Shown in pieces: positions 5,744 to 8,303 of a stretch of 8,303 nucleotides of DNA. Source of the stretch: JANRLJ01 sp034437895 (GTDB taxonomy: Bacteria > Chloroflexota > Anaerolineae > Aggregatilineales > Phototrophicaceae). The position numbers and the translations under genes were made by a program. Position 1 is the first letter of the stretch, and each line of letters starts with the position of its first letter. Location: the NCBI GenBank assembly GCA_034437895.1, contig DAOTTO010000502.1:1-8303 (forward strand), read 5' to 3'. Below the pieces are notes generated by a model. It was not told the origin of the DNA. It did no database searches and worked only from the letters and a program-made list of their open reading frames with translations.

Positions 5744-6217
5744 TCATTCGCGCTCTAAAGGCGTACTACCGCGCACCACTTGATTCGGTGCGATGTAGTC
5801 ACGCTCATAATCGGGATCGGGATAAACCGCGCCCGTCACAAATAATATGCCCGTCCAAAGTCCCCGCGCATGACGATAAAACAACACGACAAACAGCAAA
5901 ATATACGGTACCCAAATCAGCAATTGGAGCATAATCGGCGGATGAAATAAACCATGTACCAAAAAAAACCCGCCTACGGAGGTCAGTTCTGCCAGCGCGA
6001 CACTGATATACACCCCACCAACAGCATCCCCCGATTTGCGCTCAAAGCGCGATTGGCAGTATGGGCAAACAGGGTCCATCTTAAACAGACCATGAAACAT
6101 CTTGCCCTGCTCACAATTTGGGCAGCGCAAGGTAAAACCGACTTTTAATTTATGCCCGATATAAGAAAATTTACGACTTCGCATAGGTGGCAACAAATAC
6201 GCTAAAACGGACGACAT
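5744..6217 (-). CDS. DUF983 family zinc-ribbon-like membrane protein
   Basis: A 157-residue protein from ATG 6217. Two CPxC knuckles (CPNC 32-35 and CPYC 51-54) sit in the family pattern LRCPNC, G-K-M-F, C-P-Y-C. Two hydrophobic segments follow (about 68-90 and 94-114, perhaps a third at 120-131), with GDAVGGVYISV and HPPIMLQLLIWVP matching DUF983. It is probably an inner-membrane protein with a cytoplasmic zinc ribbon; its function is unknown. The open frame extends 81 codons further upstream, to 6460. That part looks nothing like the family and covers the divergent promoter region, so I rejected it. ATG 6184 (MRSRKF) is a possible alternative. A TATACT box ends six bases before ATG 6217, which would make the mRNA leaderless or near-leaderless. 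The gene precedes the biotin carboxylase by 34 bp on the same strand and may be co-transcribed with it. Confidence 0.8.
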   Translation of the reverse strand: MSSVLAYLLPPMRSRKFSYIGHKLKVGFTLRCPNCEQGKMFHGLFKMDPVCPYCQSRFERKSGDAVGGVYISVALAELTSVGGFFLVHGLFHPPIMLQLLIWVPYILLFVVLFYRHARGLWTGILFVTGAVYPDPDYERDYIAPNQVVRGSTPLERE

Positions 6218-6223
6218 CCTACC

Positions 6224-6251
6224 AGTATAGCCTGAGTCTACACCGTTGGAA
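6224..6251 (-). promoter_or_regulatory. Candidate promoter of the DUF983-carboxylase gene set
   Basis: Minus-strand TATACT (6224-6229, 5 of 6 to consensus) follows TTCCAA (6246-6251, 3 of 6) with a 16-bp spacer. The predicted transcription start falls on or next to ATG 6217. The match is moderate, and no promoter can be proven by eye. Confidence 0.35.
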
Positions 6252-6258
6252 CCACCGA

Positions 6259-6278
6259 CTCTATAAGCACTTATAGAG
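6259..6278. repeat. Perfect 20-bp palindrome in the divergent intergenic region
   Basis: CTCTATAAG (6259-6267) and CTTATAGAG (6270-6278) are exact 9-bp inverted arms separated by only CA. A 2-base gap is too tight for a good RNA hairpin loop but ideal for a dimeric DNA-binding protein. It lies 8 bp upstream of the proposed -35 box of the DUF983 gene and about 200 bp before the DinB start, so it may be an operator for the leftward promoter. Confidence 0.6.
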
Positions 6279-6342
6279 AAAATAGGGTATCTTTTCCTGA
6301 GTGAACAACCATACTTTGAATAATCCAACGCCTCCATGCCGT

Positions 6343-6370
6343 TTGCAATTTCATCCAAAAGCGATAAAAT
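6343..6370 (+). promoter_or_regulatory. Candidate promoter of the DinB-family gene
   Basis: TTGCAA (6343-6348, 4 of 6) and TAAAAT (6365-6370, 5 of 6) are separated by 16 bp and lie about 106 bp before the ATG at 6477. A weak but plausible sigma-70 pair; the rest of 6218-6476 shows no recognisable gene. Confidence 0.3.
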
Positions 6371-6476
6371 CCCCGCAGACGTTTTGCCACTACAGCGCGA
6401 GAAAAATGTAACGCCGACTGTTAGGCAGCGCTCTGTAAAACGGAAATCTTCTGGGGTCAAAAGGAAGGGAATTCAA

Positions 6477-6980
6477 ATGGATACAGCTCTGAAAACAAGT
6501 ATCTGGCAACAGTTTGGGGCCGCAGTTGATACGCTCGATGATACCATAAGTGCATGTCCCGACGAGCTTTGGAGTGCCACCCTTTGGAAAGATTCGGAAG
6601 ACGCAAGGTACGGACAAGTATGGTTTGTTGCTTATCACACGCTGTTCTGGCTTGATCTTTTCCTGACTGGTTCCTCAGAAGGCTTTTTGCCACCTTCCCC
6701 CTTTATTCGTAGTGCGCTCCCGGAAAAACCGTATACGAAAGATGATGTTCTCGCGTATCTCAGGCAGTGTCGCCAGAAATGCAAAGCTGCAATTGAAGCG
6801 TTAACGGATGAGAAAGCGTATCGGGTTTGCACATTTGAGTGGATGGAGCCTACATTCTTGGAGTTACAACTCTACAGTATGCGTCATGTTCAGGAACATG
6901 CAGCGCAATTAGGTTTGTTTCTTGGGCAGAATGGTGTATCCGGCCCTGATTGGATTCCGAAGGCTAAGGACAACGCCTAA
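6477..6980 (+). CDS. DinB/YfiT-type four-helix metal-binding protein
   Basis: A 167-residue helical protein from ATG 6477, backed by AAGGAAGGG seven bases upstream. The in-frame extension to 6336 lacks support and is not family-like. The three histidines that bind a divalent metal in the DinB superfamily are visible: H54 in VAYHTLFWLD at the end of helix 2, and H137 and H141 in MRHVQEHAAQLGLFL at helix 4. The N-terminal helix (TSIWQQFGAAVDTLDDTI) and the LWKDSE...GQVWFVAYH layout also fit. Members include bacillithiol- or mycothiol-dependent transferases and many uncharacterised stress-related proteins; the substrate cannot be told here. The gene stands alone on the plus strand, divergent from DUF983 and convergent with the reductase. 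It is somewhat AT-richer than the carboxylase genes. The stop lies within GCCTAAT. Confidence 0.83.
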   Translation: MDTALKTSIWQQFGAAVDTLDDTISACPDELWSATLWKDSEDARYGQVWFVAYHTLFWLDLFLTGSSEGFLPPSPFIRSALPEKPYTKDDVLAYLRQCRQKCKAAIEALTDEKAYRVCTFEWMEPTFLELQLYSMRHVQEHAAQLGLFLGQNGVSGPDWIPKAKDNA

Positions 6981-7052
6981 TTACAAATGGTTTGCGGTAG
7001 ATACTGGAGATTTAGGCGGCACACTTGAAAGCCTGGAAGCGCCGGTTTTTGC

Positions 7053-7076
7053 AAGGGCGAGACAGGTCTCGCCCTT
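7053..7076. repeat. 24-bp GGGCGA-type palindrome between convergent genes
   Basis: AAGGGCGAGAC (7053-7063) and GTCTCGCCCTT (7066-7076) are perfect 11-bp arms separated by AG. It sits between the convergent DinB and reductase genes and could stop or protect both transcripts, but neither side is followed by a T-run. It shares its core with 205-225 and is probably another copy of a dispersed palindrome family. The rest of 6981-7126 shows nothing recognisable. Confidence 0.65.
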
Positions 7077-7126
7077 TACGAATGGCAATATTTTTTAAGA
7101 TTATTTCTCTCAACCGTTGCCGCTGG

Positions 7127-7744
7127 CTATCTCTTGACTATAGTGAACGCGATCTCGCGCCCATACAGGCGCATCATGCCGATCCATAGTTTCGTCATCC
7201 CTTCAAGCGCGGACGCATTGCTCAACGGCCCCGCATCCACCACATCCAGACCAATTTTACCCGCTAGGGACATCACAACTGATTTCGCGTCGGCATCATC
7301 GCCGCAGATAAAGGCGGTGGCTTTTTGTCCGCTGAAAACAGGATCAAGCAGTGTTTCCCATCCCATTGTATTGAACGCTTTGAACACTCGCGCACTTGGC
7401 AGCATTTTGGCAATGTCTTCCGCTGCTGAGTTGCCATCTTCCGGCGCAGGTACGCCCAAGCGATTGGTCGTGTCGATGATGATTTTGCCGCCGACATCGC
7501 CCAACTCTGAAATCACCTGTCGCACCGCCGCCCAAGGGACAGCGATAACGAGTACCTCACCGAAAGCACCTGCTTCTGCAACGCTCATGGCCTGAACATG
7601 CTCTGCCGCGATGTCCGCCAACAGCGCTTGAATCTTTTCACCCTGCGGCTCACGCACACCAAAAGCAATTTCATGCCCTTTGGCTGCCCACACCTTGCCC
7701 AAGTTGCCGCCGATATTCCCCGCCCCAATAATGCCGATTTTCAT
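7127..7744 (-). CDS. NADP-binding oxidoreductase, F420-dependent NADP reductase-like
   Basis: A 205-residue protein with a complete N-terminal Rossmann fold. Gly-Ala-Gly-Asn-Ile-Gly-Gly (7-13) follows the first strand MKIGIIG, and the second strand ends in FGVRE, with R31 placed to bind the NADP phosphate. Then come VLVIAVPW, KIIIDTTN and VFKAFNTMGWE, all standard for the F420-dependent NADP oxidoreductase family (PF03807). The C-terminal helix LEGMTKLWIGMMRLYG closes the short family form. True F420:NADP reductases transfer hydride between F420 and NADP, but many homologues of this length have no proven F420 use, so the cofactor is inferred. There is no Shine-Dalgarno sequence before ATG 7744, and the start codon lies in a hairpin loop. 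The region upstream is a repeat-rich element rather than a normal promoter region. Confidence 0.85.
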   Translation of the reverse strand: MKIGIIGAGNIGGNLGKVWAAKGHEIAFGVREPQGEKIQALLADIAAEHVQAMSVAEAGAFGEVLVIAVPWAAVRQVISELGDVGGKIIIDTTNRLGVPAPEDGNSAAEDIAKMLPSARVFKAFNTMGWETLLDPVFSGQKATAFICGDDADAKSVVMSLAGKIGLDVVDAGPLSNASALEGMTKLWIGMMRLYGREIAFTIVKR

Positions 7745-7753
7745 CGAAATCGG
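7734..7753 (-). promoter_or_regulatory. Hairpin holding the reductase start codon in its loop
   Basis: On the mRNA, CCGATTT (7747-7753) pairs with AAATCGG (7734-7740) around the loop CGATGA, which contains the AUG at 7742-7744. The 7-bp stem is perfect. With no Shine-Dalgarno sequence nearby, exposing the AUG in a loop may matter for initiation. It may also be a by-product of the GGxATT codons in the first strand. Confidence 0.4.
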
Positions 7754-7762
7754 TGCGAGATA

Positions 7763-7910
7763 CCCCTGCCTTTAGGCAAGGGGGCGAACCAAAGGTTCGC
7801 GGTAAGCACCTTAATCCATTCAATAGTAGCTGACGATAATCCCGGAAGGGAAAGAGAGATTTGCAGTTACCTGCTGGCTCTCCCTCAAAGCCTGCTCCGC
7901 TTGCGCGGGG
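7763..7910 (-). ncRNA. Candidate structured RNA (omega-RNA-like 3' scaffold)
   Basis: Several compact stems follow one another. CTCCGC/GCGGGG surrounds a 4-base loop that reads GCAA on the minus strand (7895-7910). GGG..GAGAG pairs with CTCTCCC (7848-7884), enclosing GCAG/CTGC (7863-7874). GCGAACC/GGTTCGC has a 3-base loop (7784-7800). CCCCT-GCC pairs with GGC-AGGGG with one bulged base (7763-7783). Such a series at a right end is what TnpB guide RNAs of IS200/IS605 elements look like, but no covariance evidence is available. Confidence 0.25.
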
Positions 7911-8049
7911 TTAAGTTCACCTTGACAATGTTACGGACTGGTTTGGCGTGAGCGACACTGGCTTTTCCCAATCACCTGTTTAACCACTCACCGCAGAGTT
8001 GGGAACTGGTGAAGCATCCCAAAGTGCCTATCTATTCACCGCTAACGGA

Positions 8050-8126
8050 GTTCCCCGAAGGGAACCGAGTCGGGTAAGCATTAGGGCTTTTAAAAGCCCC
8101 CGCCTTTAGGCGTAGGGATGCTTACC
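8050..8126. repeat. Nested hairpins at the right boundary of the element
   Basis: GTTCCC/GGGAAC has a CGAA loop (8050-8065). GGTAAGCAT (8073-8081) pairs with ATGCTTACC (8118-8126) as an exact 9-bp outer stem. Inside that stem lie a 16-bp perfect palindrome GGGCTTTT/AAAAGCCC (8084-8099) and CGCC/GGCG with a TTTA loop (8101-8112). The outer stem gives the segment 8073-8126 the form of a closed cruciform unit. Confidence 0.7.
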
Positions 8127-8303
8127 ATATTCCTGCTCGGTGACAGATTTGTCCATTCCGGCGGGGATGTAGCCATAACGATGCGCCAGAATGCCGACGA
8201 AAATATCGCCCTTGCCAACTTCGCGCACACTCACGCCCACCGCACCGCCCGGTTGACTGCCGAAATCGCTCATATTGATCGGGCGCAGTTCCAGCCGTCG
8301 GAT
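8106..8303 (-). pseudogene. DUF4062 domain fragment, truncated at its 3' side by the repeat element (5' part outside the window)
   Basis: The frame is open from the right edge to TAA at 8106-8108, giving 65 codons. It contains MSDFGSQPGGAV, then VREVGKGDIFVGILAHRYG and IPAGMDKSVTEQEY. This is the conserved second half of the DUF4062 domain (the C-D-x-F-V-G-I-x-x-x-R-Y-G then S-I-T-E-x-E-Y pattern), although the usual cysteine or serine before Asp is Gly here. In intact proteins the EY motif continues into another helix and usually into a STAND-type NTPase or WD40 region. Here it passes straight into GKHPYA and a stop, encoded by the hairpin sequence at 8106-8126. Full-length relatives are large signalling or defence-like ATPases. 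The most economical reading is a gene broken by insertion, with the remainder lost, because the sequence beyond the element is the unrelated reductase. Confidence 0.65.

Larger units (their letters stand above)
7763..8126 (-). mobile_element. Probable transposon remnant (IS200/IS605-type right end or MITE-like), no intact gene
   Basis: This 364-bp stretch contains no intact gene. It carries four copies of a GGTRAGCA-like word (7801, 8008, 8073, and inverted at 8118-8126). A degenerate direct duplication runs from CACCGCAGAGTT (7989) and from CACCGCTAACGG (8037), and GCCTTTAGGC occurs at both 7768 and 8102. Read leftward from about 7923, one minus-strand frame gives GELNPAQAEQALRES and later FPSGIIVSYY before a stop. 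This faintly resembles the loose C-terminal tails of TnpB proteins, but an in-frame stop lies just upstream. The right boundary coincides with the break in the DUF4062 frame. I infer an old insertion; the family assignment is uncertain. Confidence 0.4.

Noticed and set aside
6218..6460. 81-codon N-terminal extension of the DUF983 frame
   Set aside because: It has no family similarity, covers the palindrome and both candidate promoters, and the protein from ATG 6217 already has the usual family length.
6336..6476. 47-codon upstream extension of the DinB frame
   Set aside because: Basic low-complexity residues unlike DinB; the ATG at 6477 has a strong Shine-Dalgarno sequence.
6416..6983. GTTAGGC before and GCCTAAT after the DinB gene, reminiscent of integron attC core sites around a gene cassette
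   Set aside because: The 7-base words are too short to be meaningful, the second does not fit the GCCTAAC form, and no attC-like imperfect palindrome is visible next to either.
7134..7595. Plus-strand open frame of 153 codons opposite the NADP-binding oxidoreductase
   Set aside because: The minus frame has a complete Rossmann fold and family motifs; the plus frame is an antisense artefact.
7922..7927. Perfect TTGACA on the plus strand as a promoter
   Set aside because: No acceptable -10 box lies 15-19 bp downstream and no plus-strand gene follows.

Overview
The window reads as a piece of a mid-GC (roughly 50-55 percent, by eye) bacterial chromosome. The gene set is a thioredoxin-like lipoprotein with CcdA, a soluble DUF58 protein, a split acyl-CoA carboxylase alpha subunit, DUF983, DinB, an F420-dependent-NADP-reductase-like protein, GxxExxY and DUF4062. 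Together with dispersed GGGCGA palindromes and CGCAAAG-type repeats, this is what I would expect from a Chloroflexota genome of the Anaerolineae type. That assignment rests on gene style and repeat character only and is tentative.

Layout: positions 1-945 (minus) hold a thioredoxin-fold lipoprotein followed by the start of ccdA, a probable extracytoplasmic thiol-redox pair. Positions 1103-1891 (plus) encode a valacyclovir-hydrolase-like alpha/beta hydrolase. Its 3' end overlaps by 41 bp the convergent DUF58 gene (1851-2753, minus). Positions 2779-3312 hold a GxxExxY gene with copies of a CGCAAAGGCGCTAAG-type repeat on each side in inverted orientation; it looks like a self-contained cassette. 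Positions 3396-3623 hold a small antitoxin-like reading frame that lacks an ATG/GTG/TTG start at the expected place, although a good promoter and Shine-Dalgarno-like G-run precede it.

Positions 3670-6217 (minus) form a compact set: a DUF983 membrane protein, a biotin carboxylase and a biotin carrier protein. The last two lie in the same reading frame, separated by one TAA codon plus three codons, so they look like a fused acyl-CoA carboxylase alpha subunit cut in two. No carboxyltransferase is in view, so the substrate is unknown. A 20-bp perfect palindrome sits in the divergent region between DUF983 and a DinB-family gene (6477-6980, plus).

Positions 7127-7744 (minus) encode an F420-dependent-NADP-reductase-like protein whose AUG falls in the loop of a small hairpin. 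Upstream, 7763-8126 is a non-coding stretch dense in hairpins and degenerate repeats, possibly the 3' end and right end of an IS200/IS605-type element. It cuts short a DUF4062 reading frame that enters from the right edge (8106-8303, minus).

The points most worth checking are the repeat-bounded GxxExxY cassette, the in-frame split carboxylase, the start-less antitoxin-like gene, and the structured element that interrupts DUF4062.
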